A stretch of DNA of 64,000 bases from Gordonia spumicola (GTDB lineage: Bacteria > Actinomycetota > Actinomycetes > Mycobacteriales > Mycobacteriaceae). Made by a program: the position numbers and the translations under genes. Below the pieces are notes generated by a model that saw only the letters and a list, made by a program, of their open reading frames with translations, made no database searches and was not told where the DNA came from. Positions 9,699 to 19,018 of this stretch are shown piece by piece. Numbering within the stretch: the stretch's first letter is position 1; each line of letters opens with the position of its first letter. The stretch is from the NCBI RefSeq assembly GCF_009932475.1, contig NZ_BJOV01000005.1:744001-808000 (forward strand). The letters run 5' to 3'.

Positions 9699-10589
9699 AT
9701 GCTGACGTTCGACGGAAAAGTTGCGATCGTGACCGGTGCGGGGCGCGGACTGGGCGCCGCACACGCGGAGTTCCTCGCCGCTCGCGGCGCGAAGGTCGTC
9801 GTCAACGACCTCGGCGGTTCATCGCAGGGGACAGGCGCGAGCACGGCGCCCGCGGAGGAGGTCGTGGCCCGGATCGTCGCAGCGGGAGGGACCGCGGTCG
9901 CCGACTTCCATTCGGTCAGTGACGACCCCGAGGCCGTCGTCGCCACCGCGATCGAGGCGTTCGGCCGCCTCGACATCCTTGTCAACAACGCGGGCATCAA
10001 TCAGGTCCACGCGTTCGACGACGCGCCGATGGACTCCATCCGCAAGCACATGGAGGTCCACTTCTTCGGGACCGCCGGAATGTGCGCGGCCGCGTGGCCG
10101 CACCTCGTGCGCAGCGGTGCCGGACGGATCGTGAACACGTCGTCCCCGACCCTGATCGGCTTCCCGAAGCAGACGCCGTACGTCGCAGCCAAGGGAGCGA
10201 TCTTCGCGTTCACGCGGACGCTCGCGTTCGAGGCCGTCGACGTCGGGATCACGGTGAACGCGATCGCACCCACTGCGGCCACCCGCATGTCGGACGAGGC
10301 CGACCTGCCCGACGAGTTCAAGCAGTTCATGCGCGACAACCTGCCGACGTCGGCGATCAGCCCGGTCGTCGCCTACCTCGTCCACGAGTCGTGTGCGCTG
10401 AACGGCGAGGTCTTGCAGGCCCAAGGCGGAGAGGTGCAGCGACTCGTCCTCGGCTTCAACAAGGGGTTCGCGTCGGCCGACCTGACCCCCGAGGCGATCG
10501 CCGAGCACCTCGACGAGATCGTCGACCCCGCGACCCACGTGCCGTTCGCGCAGATTCACGAGCAGGATCTGAGCGCGGTGGGCAAGTAG
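9699..10589 (+). CDS. short-chain dehydrogenase/reductase, MFE-2/hydroxysteroid type
   Basis: An NAD(P)-dependent oxidoreductase of 296 residues. The TGAGRGLG cofactor loop is at 12-19, and VVVNDLGG (33-40) resembles the 3-hydroxyacyl-CoA dehydrogenase part of peroxisomal MFE-2. NNAG is at 96-99, with the active-site Ser148/149 and Tyr161-x3-Lys165 (YVAAK). A C-terminal extension beyond the core SDR fold ends about residue 296. ATG 9699 follows GGAGG; an ATG at 9687 is too close to any ribosome site. The upstream 95 bp hold TACAGT (9650-9655), a possible -10, and an unusually AT-rich run at 9664-9688. The substrate is probably an acyl-CoA or steroid intermediate (inference). Confidence 0.88.
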   Translation: MLTFDGKVAIVTGAGRGLGAAHAEFLAARGAKVVVNDLGGSSQGTGASTAPAEEVVARIVAAGGTAVADFHSVSDDPEAVVATAIEAFGRLDILVNNAGINQVHAFDDAPMDSIRKHMEVHFFGTAGMCAAAWPHLVRSGAGRIVNTSSPTLIGFPKQTPYVAAKGAIFAFTRTLAFEAVDVGITVNAIAPTAATRMSDEADLPDEFKQFMRDNLPTSAISPVVAYLVHESCALNGEVLQAQGGEVQRLVLGFNKGFASADLTPEAIAEHLDEIVDPATHVPFAQIHEQDLSAVGK

Positions 10590-10591
10590 AC

Positions 10592-10642
10592 CGCTGCCGG
10601 GCGCTCGAGTCGAGATCTCCGGACTCGGGCGCCGCGGCAGTG
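10592..10642. terminator. long imperfect hairpin between convergent SDR and PHA operon
   Basis: The arms are about 20 bp with a few mismatches (CTGCCGGGCGCTCGAGTC region against GACTCGGGCGCCGCGGCAG) and a 10-nt loop. It lies between two converging 3' ends. No T-run is present. Confidence 0.65.
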
Positions 10643-10656
10643 GAGCGCGTCCGACA

Positions 10657-11538
10657 TCAACCGCCCGGCGTGAACGTCACCGTGATGCTGCGCTGCCAGT
10701 TGCGCGAAGCGGGCTTCGTCGGGCCGAGGAACCGGTCGATGACCGGTGCGAAGACCTCGGAGCTCAACAGTGTGTCGATGTGACCGCCGTCGTGGACGTG
10801 GAGCGTCGCACGAGGCATGAGCGCGTTCATGATCCGGGCGTTGACCATCGGGATGATCGGGTCGTCCGTGCCCGCGATGATGAGTGTGCGCTGGCGGATC
10901 GTCGGCAGCGCGAACAACGACGTCCACACCGACCCGGCCATCAGCTGGTGGAGGTATCCCTTCTTCGATCCCGCATGGAGCTGGCGGATCAGGATCTGCG
11001 CGACGTCGTGACCGTCTGTGCGGACACGGCCGCCATACAGGTCGGCCGCGATCTCAGCACCGTATGAGGGGTCGCGAAACCGCTTGGGCGTCAGCATCTT
11101 CGACAACACTCGCGGACTGCCCGGCACCATGATCGCGCCGGTTCCGGTCGCGATGAGAATCAGCCTGCGGCACCGACGAGGGTTCTGGAACGCGAACTGC
11201 TGCGCCAAAGCGCCGCCCCAGCTGAGTCCGAGGATGTCGACCACGCCGATGTCGAGACGGTCGAGGACCCGCCCGAGAACCCAGGCGAGGTAGGGGAAGC
11301 CGTACGGCGCCGCGGACGCCGGGGACTCACCCGTCCCCGGGACGTCGAACCGGACGATCGGCCGGTCCGACTCGATGTGGTCGACGAGCGGGTCGAGGAC
11401 TTCCAGGCTCGCCCCGATCCCGTTGCACATGACGAGCGGGATCCCGGTGCCGGGCCGGTATCGGACGCGGATGCGTTGTCCGCCCGCGGCGATGTACACA
11501 TCGGCGACGGTGTCGTTCACATCGACGGTGTCGGTCAT
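10657..11538 (-). CDS. phaZ: alpha/beta hydrolase, intracellular PHA depolymerase type
   Basis: 293 residues resembling intracellular poly(3-hydroxyalkanoate) depolymerases of the Pseudomonas PhaZ type. The stretch GLSWGGALAQQFAFQNPRRC with Ser106, followed by RLILIATGTGAIMVPG, is characteristic. The catalytic Asp lies in IAGTDDPIIP and the His in DGGHIDTLL near the C-terminus. Its ATG overlaps the stop of the MaoC-type gene (ATGA), so translation is coupled. It is the last gene of the operon fadD-phaC-maoC-phaZ, where it would free hydroxy-acids from stored polymer. Confidence 0.85.
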   Translation of the reverse strand: MTDTVDVNDTVADVYIAAGGQRIRVRYRPGTGIPLVMCNGIGASLEVLDPLVDHIESDRPIVRFDVPGTGESPASAAPYGFPYLAWVLGRVLDRLDIGVVDILGLSWGGALAQQFAFQNPRRCRRLILIATGTGAIMVPGSPRVLSKMLTPKRFRDPSYGAEIAADLYGGRVRTDGHDVAQILIRQLHAGSKKGYLHQLMAGSVWTSLFALPTIRQRTLIIAGTDDPIIPMVNARIMNALMPRATLHVHDGGHIDTLLSSEVFAPVIDRFLGPTKPASRNWQRSITVTFTPGG

Positions 11539-11987
11539 CGGTACAGCACCACGCATTCGGCGACGCATGCCGGCCGACTCCCACCGTCGAGTTCGACAGC
11601 GATCGTGTAGACGGCTTCGACGCCCGCACGCTTGGTCTCGGCGGAGGTCACGACCACAGTGCCGCGCAGACGTGACCCGACAGGCACGGGGGACGGGAAC
11701 CGGACCTTGTTGAGTCCGTAGTTGAGCGCGGCCTCGACGTTCTGCACGTCGACGGCGCCCGCGATCATCTCGGGGAGCATCGACAACGTGAGGTAGCCGT
11801 GGGCGATCGTGCCGCCGAACGGGCCGTTCTTCGCACGCTCGACGTCGACATGGATCCACTGGTGATCGCCGGTCGCATCGGCGAACTGATTCACCCGATC
11901 CTGGTCGACGGTGATCCAGTCGGTGACGCCGAGCGTCTGGCCGACATGGTCTGCGATGGCGGCTGGGGATGAGATGACAGTGGGCAT
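11535..11987 (-). CDS. MaoC-like (R)-specific enoyl-CoA hydratase
   Basis: 150 residues of a single hot-dog domain. The hydratase-2 motif is plain: VNQFADATGDHQWIHVD, with the Asp and His that form the catalytic pair, then GPFGGTIAHGYLTLSMLP. In a PHA operon such an enzyme would turn enoyl-CoA from beta-oxidation into (R)-3-hydroxyacyl-CoA, the substrate of PhaC, as PhaJ does. Its ATG is 3 nt after the phaC stop, and its stop overlaps the next start. The PhaJ role comes from context plus family. Confidence 0.88.
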   Translation of the reverse strand: MPTVISSPAAIADHVGQTLGVTDWITVDQDRVNQFADATGDHQWIHVDVERAKNGPFGGTIAHGYLTLSMLPEMIAGAVDVQNVEAALNYGLNKVRFPSPVPVGSRLRGTVVVTSAETKRAGVEAVYTIAVELDGGSRPACVAECVVLYR

Positions 11988-11990
11988 GAT

Positions 11991-13691
11991 TCAGGACTCC
12001 AAGACGTAGGTGCCGGGTGCGGGGGCGAGCGGTTCGAAGCCTGCGGCTCCCAGCGCGCTCGGGGCGTTGACGCGGTCGCCGCTGCGTTCGGCGAGCCACT
12101 CGATGTGGTCGTTCCACCACGAGTCCGAGCGTTTCTCGGCGGTGGCGAGCCAGGTGTCGGGGTCGGCGTCGTGATCGACCTGTGCGATCCGGAACGACGC
12201 CTTCGGGTTGCCGGGCGGGTTGACGAGGGACGCGATGTGCCCGCTGCTGGAGAGGACAAAACGATTGTCCTTGCCGCCGAGGAGCGCGGCGCTGCGGTAC
12301 GTCGCCTGCCACGGGCAGATGTGGTCGGCGATTCCACCGATGACGTACGAGTCGCATTCGACGGCGCCGAGGTCGACCGGGGTGCCGAGCATCGTCGCCT
12401 GACCGGCGGTCACCAGGTCGTTGCCGAGACCCATCATCACCATGTCCTTGTGCAGCGCGGCCGCCATCCGAGTGGTGTCGGCGTTCCAGAACAGGACGTC
12501 GAAGGCGGGCGGAGTCCGGCCCTGGATGTAGTTGTTCACCCAGTACCGCCAGACGAGGTCGGTGGGCCGCAGCCAGGCGAACATCTCGGCCATCGCGCGG
12601 CCGTCGAGGTAACCGACCCGTGACGACTGCGCGATGGCCGCCGCGGCCGCACGCTCGCTCGTCAACGACGCGGCGAAACCGGCCTGGCTCTGATCGAGGA
12701 CGGTGACCCCGAGGGTGAGCGAACCGACCTTGTCGCCGTGTCCCGTCGCGGCGAGATGCGCCAGCACCATCGCGGCGAGGATTCCGCCGGAGCACGTGCC
12801 CGACAGGTTGGTCGTCTCGGCGCCGGTGATCACCTGCGTCGCGTCGATAGCGTCGATGATCGCCTGGCCGTACTCGTCGAAACCCCAGTCGCGGTGGCGG
12901 GCCTTCGGGTTGCGCCACGAGATCGCGAACACCTGCTGGCCGTTCGCGACGAAGTTCTCGATCATGCTGCGCTTGGGCGCGATGTCCATGATGTAGAACT
13001 TGTTGATCACCGGGGGGACCAGCAGCAGCGGCACCTCGTGCACGGTGGTGGTCGCGGGCGCGTAGTGGATGAGTTCGAACATCCGCGTGCGCAGGACCAC
13101 GGAGCCCCTCGTCGTCGCGACTGTCTCGCCGACTGTGAACGCGTCGGAGTCGACCATCGACGGAACTCGGGGCTTCGACGCCATGTCGCGGACGAAGGCG
13201 TTGACGCCGCGATACGCCGACATTCCGCCGGTGTCGATCAGGGCCTTCCACCCCAGCGGGTTGATCAGGATGTTGTTGGTCGGGGCCAGCCCTTCGATCA
13301 GATTGTCGAGAGCGAACCTGACCTTCTCGGCGTCCTTCCAGTCGAGTTCGGCGGCGTCGTACAACTGCTCGGCGGTGTCCGACGCGGCGAGGTAGGCCTG
13401 CTCGATGCGGCGAAGCAGCGGATTCTGAGTCCAGGCCGGATCGCTGAAACGCTTGTCACCGCGGGCCGGTGCGCGGTTCGACCGGCCGAGCGCGATGTCG
13501 CCGAGTTCCTTGGCGAGGCCCGCACCCTTCTCCGCGACGACGACAGGCTGTTTGGCGAGCGATGCGCCGAATCGCGCGAGCGGACCACTCGGGGTCATCC
13601 GGCGGGCGAAGGACTTGGTCGAGTTGACGAGGAGCAGGTCGAGCGGTGCGGCGATCTCCCCCGCGGCAGCCTGGTTCTGAGCGATTGTCAT
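11991..13691 (-). CDS. phaC: poly(3-hydroxyalkanoate) synthase
   Basis: Polymerises (R)-3-hydroxyacyl-CoA into storage polyester. 566 residues, the size of class I/II synthases that work without a PhaE or PhaR partner. An N-terminal PhaC_N region (RRIEQAY... to ...NPLGWKALIDTGG) leads to an alpha/beta-hydrolase core with the lipase-like box SGTCSGG. The nucleophile is Cys300, the acid Asp456 (GGIADHICPW) and the general base His485 (SSSGHIASLVNPP). Trp-rich motifs typical of the family are present. It starts 3 nt after the acyl-CoA synthetase stop. No phasin gene is seen nearby. Confidence 0.95.
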   Translation of the reverse strand: MTIAQNQAAAGEIAAPLDLLLVNSTKSFARRMTPSGPLARFGASLAKQPVVVAEKGAGLAKELGDIALGRSNRAPARGDKRFSDPAWTQNPLLRRIEQAYLAASDTAEQLYDAAELDWKDAEKVRFALDNLIEGLAPTNNILINPLGWKALIDTGGMSAYRGVNAFVRDMASKPRVPSMVDSDAFTVGETVATTRGSVVLRTRMFELIHYAPATTTVHEVPLLLVPPVINKFYIMDIAPKRSMIENFVANGQQVFAISWRNPKARHRDWGFDEYGQAIIDAIDATQVITGAETTNLSGTCSGGILAAMVLAHLAATGHGDKVGSLTLGVTVLDQSQAGFAASLTSERAAAAAIAQSSRVGYLDGRAMAEMFAWLRPTDLVWRYWVNNYIQGRTPPAFDVLFWNADTTRMAAALHKDMVMMGLGNDLVTAGQATMLGTPVDLGAVECDSYVIGGIADHICPWQATYRSAALLGGKDNRFVLSSSGHIASLVNPPGNPKASFRIAQVDHDADPDTWLATAEKRSDSWWNDHIEWLAERSGDRVNAPSALGAAGFEPLAPAPGTYVLES

Positions 13692-13694
13692 GGC

Positions 13695-15197
13695 TCATGC
13701 CTCCTGGGTGGCGAGGGGCGCGACGATGTCGCGCTTCTGGATCTTGCCGGTCGCACCGGTGGGCAGGGCGTCGACGAACCACACGCGGCGGGGATACTTG
13801 TAGGCGGCGACTCGGTCTTTCACGAATGCCCGGACATCGTCTTCGGCGATCGTCGCACCGGGCTTGAGCTGGACCGCGGCGCCCACCTCTTCGCCGAGGG
13901 ACGGGTGAGCGACGCCGATCACCGCAGCCGCGGCGACCGCGGGATGCTCGTACAGCACCTCTTCGATCTCGCGGGGGTAGATGTTGAGACCGCCGCGGAT
14001 GATCATGTCCTTGGTGCGATCGACGATCCGGTAGTACCCGTCCGCGTCCTTGACGCCGACGTCGCCGGTCGAGAACCAGCCGTCGGCGTCGATCGCCTCG
14101 GCGGTCGCCTCGGGCAGATTCCAGTAGCCCTTCATCACGTTGTGGCCGCGGATCTGGATCTCGCCGGGGGTGTCGATGCCTGCGTCCGCGCCGTCTGCGT
14201 CGATCACCCGCATCTGGACGCCCTCGATCGGAGTGCCGATCGTGCCGGCCCGGCGCTCGCGGTCGGGATGGTTGAACGACGCTACGGGCGACGTCTCGGA
14301 CAGGCCGTACCCCTCGAGGATCGCGGCGTCGAACGCGTTCTCGAAGTCGGTGATCACCTGACCGGGGAGGGCCGCTCCACCGGACACGCAGACGCGGAGC
14401 GAGTCCGTCGCGTCGTCGTCGGTGCGCGCGGCGACCAGTGCCGAGTACATCGTCGGGACGCCTTCGAAGACCGTCACTCGGTCGGTCGCGATGGTGTCGA
14501 TCACCAGTCGAGGATCGAATCGAGGGACGAGTGTCAGTGTCGCGGCGGAGATGACCGACGCGTTGAGCCCGCAGGTCAGCCCGAAGACGTGGAACAGCGG
14601 CAGGCATCCCATGATGACGTCGTCGCTGGTCGCTCCGAGGAGCGTGCGAACAGTCACCTCGGCGTTCCGATGCAGGCCCGCATGGGTCAGCTCGGCGCCC
14701 TTGGGCTTCCCCGTCGTCCCCGACGTGTGGAGGATGACGGCGGTGTCGTCGCCCGTGCACTCGGCGGCCGTTGAACGGGGTTCGGCGGCGCCGATCGCGG
14801 CGCGCAGGTCGTCGTCGGCGACGATGCAGGAGGCGCCCGCGAGGTCGGCCCCGGTCCGGGCCTCGCCGCTGAAGGCAGGTGCGGTGAACAGCAGGCTCGC
14901 AGTGGTGTTCGACAGCAGATAGGCGATCTCGCGGGACTTGAGGAGCGGATTCATCGGCACGACGACAGCACCGGCGCGCAGGGCTCCGTAGAAGAGGATC
15001 GCGAACTCCGGCACGTTCGGGAGCATCAGGCCGACACGGTCGCCTGCCACCAGGCCGCGGTCGCCCAGGAGGGTCGCGACCCGAGCCGATGCGTCGTCGA
15101 ACTCGGCGTAGGTGTACGTGACGTCACCGCACTTGAGGGCGATGCGTGACGGGTGCGCGGCGGCCGCGTCGAGGAGATTCTGGCTCAGGTTGACCAT
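13695..15197 (-). CDS. fadD: acyl-CoA synthetase (AMP-binding, FadD type)
   Basis: A 500-residue ANL-superfamily ligase that activates a carboxylic acid with ATP and CoA. The P-loop-like motif TSGTTGKPKGAELTH lies near residue 158. GYGLSETSP follows (A5), then STGDVGVKDADGYYRIVDRTKDMIIRGGLNIYP (A7-A8 with the hinge), and the C-terminal lysine motif PTGATGKIQKRDI (A10). It is the first gene of the PHA operon, so it probably supplies acyl-CoA for hydration and polymer synthesis or recovers acids released by the depolymerase. It resembles medium- to long-chain FadD proteins; the chain length is not readable from sequence. Confidence 0.92.
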   Translation of the reverse strand: MVNLSQNLLDAAAAHPSRIALKCGDVTYTYAEFDDASARVATLLGDRGLVAGDRVGLMLPNVPEFAILFYGALRAGAVVVPMNPLLKSREIAYLLSNTTASLLFTAPAFSGEARTGADLAGASCIVADDDLRAAIGAAEPRSTAAECTGDDTAVILHTSGTTGKPKGAELTHAGLHRNAEVTVRTLLGATSDDVIMGCLPLFHVFGLTCGLNASVISAATLTLVPRFDPRLVIDTIATDRVTVFEGVPTMYSALVAARTDDDATDSLRVCVSGGAALPGQVITDFENAFDAAILEGYGLSETSPVASFNHPDRERRAGTIGTPIEGVQMRVIDADGADAGIDTPGEIQIRGHNVMKGYWNLPEATAEAIDADGWFSTGDVGVKDADGYYRIVDRTKDMIIRGGLNIYPREIEEVLYEHPAVAAAAVIGVAHPSLGEEVGAAVQLKPGATIAEDDVRAFVKDRVAAYKYPRRVWFVDALPTGATGKIQKRDIVAPLATQEA

Positions 15198-15282
15198 GTC
15201 GGAGTCGCTTTCGGGTCGGTCGTCTTCGGTCCCTCAAGCGTGGTCTGTCGCACCCTGTCTGGGCGATGGTGAGCAAGCCAAC

Positions 15283-15296
15283 GTACCGATCCGTAC
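15283..15296. promoter_or_regulatory. near-palindrome upstream of the PHA operon
   Basis: GTACCGATCCGTAC matches its own reverse complement at 12 of 14 positions and abuts a perfect CCGTACGG at 15291-15298. It lies 86 bp before the fadD start, between the PucR-type regulator gene and the operon. It is a candidate operator; which protein binds it is unknown. Confidence 0.4.
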
Positions 15297-15313
15297 GGTG
15301 TGCACACGCACAG

Positions 15314-16522
15314 TCAGGTGCGCTGTCGGTGCCGCACCGGAAGCCGTGCGTCGACCTCGAACGCCAGGCATAGTTCGGCGACCTCGCGCGGGGACGACGT
15401 CGACCGCCCGGTCAGTTCCTCGATCCGGCGCAGCCGATGTCGGACGGTGTTCCGGTGCACAAAGAGCGCTTCGGCCGTCGCGGTGACGTTCCCGTCGGCG
15501 CTCGCCCACGCACGGAACGTCTCGAAGAGTGGATCGCGGTCGTCGGGCGCCAGGTCGTAGAGCCGGCGCAGGACCTTCGCGGCGAGGTCTGCACTCACAT
15601 CGGGCGTGCTCACGGCCGCGATGCCGAGGACGGACGCGTCGAAGACGGTGATGCCGGTGCCCGGACCGTCGACGGCCACCTGGGCGAAGCGAAGTGCGCG
15701 CGGCGTGTCGACAAGTTCGTCGTACGTCGAACTGACACCCACTCGTTCGTCGGTGTTGCGACCGATCACCTCCAGCAGGGTCTTCATCGAATCGCCGGTC
15801 GGAACGTGGATCACGCCGATCTGGCGTTCCGGTAGCAGCCGCCACGTCGAGTAGACCCCGCGTGCCCGGAGCTTGTTCTCGATGCCGGCGAGCGGATGTC
15901 GGCCGACCGTGGACGTCGCCGCGGCGGCGACGACGTAGGGGCCCCGGGCGGGTAGCCGGACCTGAGCGGCGACCTGCTGCAGCGTTGTTCCCGGGGTCGC
16001 ACGCCCGTCGAGGAGCTGCTCGGTGAGCAGAGCGCGTTCGGCGGCGTCGTCGATGATCCGCTCGGTCGTCGCGTCGTGATGCGCTTCGCTCATGGCGGTG
16101 GTGAACCTGTCGTGTCCGGTCCAGATACGTTCGGTCGCTTCCAGGATGGCGCGGTGCGAGTAGTCGCCGCGGCTCTCGACGACTGTCCGGAACTCCCGCC
16201 ACACCTGCTGGAATCCGATGCGGTAGGCGTGCATGAGCGGAACGAGTGGCACACCGAGTTCGGCTCGGCCGCGACCCGTCCGCCGTGCGGTCTCCGTGTC
16301 GAAATCGGAGCCGTCGGTGATCGCCGATACGACCTGCTCAAAGTTGGCATGGACGACGTCGCGCGTCCATTCCTTGGACACCACCGACGCGGTGTTGTAG
16401 TAGGGGATGTCGCGGTGGATCGCATCGGTGACCCGTTCGGTCAACGGGTCGAGTTGCTGTGCCAAGGCTTCGCCGATCCGGGTCAGTTCGGCGGCGAAAC
16501 GGGCAGGGTCGGCTGGTGTCAC
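15314..16522 (-). CDS. PucR/CdaR-family helix-turn-helix transcriptional regulator
   Basis: 402 residues. The N-terminal part (about 1-170) resembles the RsbT-rd-like sensory region of actinobacterial PucR proteins ([21 protein letters not shown]). A GGDEF-like CdaR middle domain follows, then the C-terminal PucR helix-turn-helix: [28 protein letters not shown] near residues 350-377. It starts at GTG 16522 and lies directly upstream of the PHA operon on the same strand, 116 bp from fadD. Regulators of this class next to phaC operons suggest local control; the ligand is unknown. Confidence 0.88.
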   Translation of the reverse strand: MTPADPARFAAELTRIGEALAQQLDPLTERVTDAIHRDIPYYNTASVVSKEWTRDVVHANFEQVVSAITDGSDFDTETARRTGRGRAELGVPLVPLMHAYRIGFQQVWREFRTVVESRGDYSHRAILEATERIWTGHDRFTTAMSEAHHDATTERIIDDAAERALLTEQLLDGRATPGTTLQQVAAQVRLPARGPYVVAAAATSTVGRHPLAGIENKLRARGVYSTWRLLPERQIGVIHVPTGDSMKTLLEVIGRNTDERVGVSSTYDELVDTPRALRFAQVAVDGPGTGITVFDASVLGIAAVSTPDVSADLAAKVLRRLYDLAPDDRDPLFETFRAWASADGNVTATAEALFVHRNTVRHRLRRIEELTGRSTSSPREVAELCLAFEVDARLPVRHRQRT

Positions 16523-16668
16523 GGTTCGAGTCTGTCGTGTTCGGAGCTCACCGTGGCCGATTTCGCCCCGAGCGATGACGGGCCGCCCGACATCGCCCGA
16601 CCGACCCGTCGATCATCGACCTCGTCGACTCGCACACCGTTCGTTCGAGTAGGTGATCGCCGCCTGGG

Positions 16669-16674
16669 TACACT
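16669..16674 (+). promoter_or_regulatory. -10 box TACACT, leaderless thyA transcript
   Basis: TACACT is followed by exactly 7 bases and then the thyA GTG, the spacing expected when transcription starts at the start codon. No Shine-Dalgarno sequence is present. Confidence 0.6.
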
Positions 16675-16681
16675 CGGCCGA

Positions 16682-17488
16682 GTGAGCACGCCGATCCCCA
16701 CCCCGTACGAGGACCTGCTGAAACTGGTCCTGGAGACGGGGACGCCGAAGTCCGATCGCACCGGCACCGGGACGCGGAGTGTGTTCGGGCATCAGATGCG
16801 GTGGGACCTGTCGGAGGGCTTCCCCCTGATCACCACGAAGAAGGTCCACCTCAAGTCGATCGTTTACGAACTCCTGTGGTTCCTTCGCGGCGATTCGAAC
16901 GTCACCTGGCTGCGGGACCGCGGCGTCACGATCTGGGACGAGTGGGCCGACGCGGACGGCGAACTCGGCCCGATCTACGGCGTCCAGTGGCGCAACTGGC
17001 CGACGCCGTCCGGCGAGCATGTCGATCAGATCCAGGTCGCACTCGACACGCTGGCGTCCAATCCCGACTCGCGACGCAACATCGTCTCGGCGTGGAACGT
17101 CGGGGAGATCCCGCAGATGGCGTTGCCGCCGTGCCACGCGTTCTTCCAGTTCTACGTCGCCGACGGTCGACTGTCGTGCCAGCTGTATCAGCGCAGTGCC
17201 GACCTGTTCCTCGGCGTCCCGTTCAACATCGCGTCGTACGCCCTGCTCACTCACATGATGGCGCAGCAGGCGGGCCTGGAGGTCGGCGACTTCGTGTGGA
17301 CCGGCGGCGACTGCCACATCTACGACAATCACGTCGAGCAGGTGACCGAACAGCTCTCGCGGGAGCCGTTCGCGTATCCGACGCTCGACCTGCGCAAGGC
17401 GGCGTCGATCTTCGAGTACGAGTTCGACGACATCGCTATCGTCGACTACACGTCGCATCCGGCGATCAAGGCCCCGGTGGCAGTCTGA
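16682..17488 (+). CDS. thyA: thymidylate synthase, folate-dependent (ThyA)
   Basis: Methylates dUMP to dTMP using methylene-tetrahydrofolate, releasing dihydrofolate. 268 residues of typical length. The catalytic Cys151 sits in [15 protein letters not shown], with [11 protein letters not shown] near the N-terminus, the dUMP-binding [17 protein letters not shown] and the late [12 protein letters not shown]. It heads an operon in which dfrA, two genes down, recycles the dihydrofolate. A flavin-dependent ThyX is also encoded 19 kb downstream, so the cell has both routes. Confidence 0.98.
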   Translation: MSTPIPTPYEDLLKLVLETGTPKSDRTGTGTRSVFGHQMRWDLSEGFPLITTKKVHLKSIVYELLWFLRGDSNVTWLRDRGVTIWDEWADADGELGPIYGVQWRNWPTPSGEHVDQIQVALDTLASNPDSRRNIVSAWNVGEIPQMALPPCHAFFQFYVADGRLSCQLYQRSADLFLGVPFNIASYALLTHMMAQQAGLEVGDFVWTGGDCHIYDNHVEQVTEQLSREPFAYPTLDLRKAASIFEYEFDDIAIVDYTSHPAIKAPVAV

Positions 17489-17489
17489 C

Positions 17490-17993
17490 GTGGTCGGCAT
17501 CCGCAAGCGGGAACGCCCCGCACCGAACTATCGCACCGGCCCGATCACCGGCGCGTTCCGCTGGGTCGGTCCGGGCGTCACGGCGATCGTGTCGATCGTC
17601 CTGCTGGTCACCTATCCGTCGTTGCCCGAACGGGTCCCGACACACTTCAGCGGCGCGATGAACGCCGACTCGTACGGCCCGCGCTGGTCGGTGCTCGTGT
17701 TCGTGGCGATCTTCTCGGTTCTCGGCGGGGCGCTCGCGTTGCTCGCGCGTAGGCCGCAACTGTTCAACTTCCCCGTCAGCGTGACCGAGGACAACGCGCA
17801 GACGCTGTATCGCGAGGGCGAGACGATGCTCGTCTTCGTCGGAGTCGGGGTGTCTCTGCTGTACGCGGGCATCGGTCTCGCCCAGCACGAGATCGGCGGT
17901 GGCGTCGTCCTCGCGTCGGGCTTCACGATCATGATGGGTGCGGTGCTCATCGGATTGATCCGCATGATCCGTGTGCCGTCGGGAAGGCCGTGA
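17490..17993 (+). CDS. DUF1648-type membrane protein
   Basis: 167 residues with four predicted membrane helices (about 29-47, 67-88, 110-130, 134-156). The first loop holds LPERVPTHFSGAMNADSYG, the DUF1648 signature of P-x-H-F followed by a Gly-rich turn. It starts 1 nt after the thyA stop and ends 6 nt before dfrA, so it is transcribed with both. No function is known for the stand-alone domain; in other bacteria it is fused in SdpI-like immunity proteins and membrane regulators. Confidence 0.8.
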   Translation: MVGIRKRERPAPNYRTGPITGAFRWVGPGVTAIVSIVLLVTYPSLPERVPTHFSGAMNADSYGPRWSVLVFVAIFSVLGGALALLARRPQLFNFPVSVTEDNAQTLYREGETMLVFVGVGVSLLYAGIGLAQHEIGGGVVLASGFTIMMGAVLIGLIRMIRVPSGRP

Positions 17994-17999
17994 TCTGAG

Positions 18000-18497
18000 A
18001 TGGCGATCGCACTCGTCTGGGCGCAGGATCGCGTCGGAGCCATCGGCCGGGCGAACACCATTCCGTGGCGCGTGCCCGAGGACATGGCGCGCTTCAAGGA
18101 ACTCACCGGCGACGGCGCCGTCGTCATGGGCCGCAAGACGTGGGAGTCGCTGCCGGAGAAGTTCCGCCCGCTGCCCGGCAGGCGGAATGTCGTGATCACG
18201 CGTAGCGCGTCGTACGACGCTCCGGGGGCCGAGGTGGTCGCCGGACTCGACGCCGCACTCGACCTCGTCGGCGGTGTCGCGACGGTGATGGGCGGCGGCG
18301 AGATCTACGCGGCCGCGATGACACATGCGACGGAACTGCGGATCACCGAGATCGACCTTCTCGTCGAGGGGGCCGACGCGTTCGCGCCGGAGATCGATCC
18401 GGCCGTGTGGGAGGCGTCGTCGACGGGCGACTGGCTGTACTCGCGCACCGGCACCCTGTACCGCTTCGTGGACTACCGGCGTCGATCCTTCCCGTGA
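18000..18497 (+). CDS. dfrA: dihydrofolate reductase
   Basis: Reduces dihydrofolate to tetrahydrofolate with NADPH, completing the ThyA cycle. 165 residues. Motifs: LVWAQDRVGAIGRANTIPWRVPEDMARFKELT covers the folate and Met20-loop region, VVMGRKTWESLP is the cofactor region, GGGEIYAAA is the NADPH phosphate loop, and RITEID follows. The ATG at 18000 lies 6 nt after the preceding stop, and the stop overlaps the cobU GTG. It is the expected target of trimethoprim-type inhibitors. Confidence 0.97.
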   Translation: MAIALVWAQDRVGAIGRANTIPWRVPEDMARFKELTGDGAVVMGRKTWESLPEKFRPLPGRRNVVITRSASYDAPGAEVVAGLDAALDLVGGVATVMGGGEIYAAAMTHATELRITEIDLLVEGADAFAPEIDPAVWEASSTGDWLYSRTGTLYRFVDYRRRSFP

Positions 18498-19018
18498 CGA
18501 GCCATTTCATCCTGGGCGCCGCACGGTCCGGAAAGAGCCGACACGCCGCCGAACTCGCTGCCGCGTCGGGCGCCGATGTCGTGGTGATCGCGACCGCCGT
18601 CGCGGGCGACGACGAGACGGCGGCGCGCATCGCACGGCACCGGGCCGATCGTCCCGCCCACTGGACGACGGTCGACGAACCGTATTCGGTGGCGGCAGCC
18701 GTCGCCGCCCATGCGGCGGACGGCACGACGGTGATCGTCGACTGTCTCACCATGTGGCTGGCGAACCTCCACTACGGCGCCGGTCGGCCGGAGCAGCCGC
18801 ACTCGGCGATCGACGAACTGATCGCAGTCCTCGACGGCGTAGCGGGCCGGGTCCTGGTGATCTCGAACGAGATCGGTGCGGGCGTGGTGCCGGCCGACCC
18901 GGCGTCGCGCGCCTTCGTCGACGATCTGGGACGCCTCAATCAACGGGTCGCTGGCGTCTGCGACAAGGTCACCGTGGTCGCGGCTGGCCTGCCACTCGTG
19001 CTGAAGGACGTGCGGTGA
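18494..19018 (+). CDS. cobU: adenosylcobinamide kinase / adenosylcobinamide-phosphate guanylyltransferase
   Basis: Activates the cobinamide aminopropanol arm for lower-ligand attachment in B12 synthesis. 174 residues with the P-loop GAARSGKS at 8-15; the usual first GG is GA here. The guanylylated His is in ARIARHRADRP near residue 53. IVDCLTMWLANLHY and ISNEIGAGVVPADPASRAFVDDLGRLNQ follow, all family hallmarks. GTG 18494 overlaps the dfrA stop by 4 nt, and its own stop overlaps the next start. No cobS, cobT or other B12 gene is near, so it is an orphan of the pathway in this locus. Confidence 0.93.
   Translation: MTSHFILGAARSGKSRHAAELAAASGADVVVIATAVAGDDETAARIARHRADRPAHWTTVDEPYSVAAAVAAHAADGTTVIVDCLTMWLANLHYGAGRPEQPHSAIDELIAVLDGVAGRVLVISNEIGAGVVPADPASRAFVDDLGRLNQRVAGVCDKVTVVAAGLPLVLKDVR

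Noticed and set aside
10657-13251. 864-codon frame joining the depolymerase with DNA of maoC and phaC
   Set aside because: Only its last 293 codons make a sensible protein; the rest is phaC and maoC in the wrong frame, and ATG 11538 gives a coupled start.
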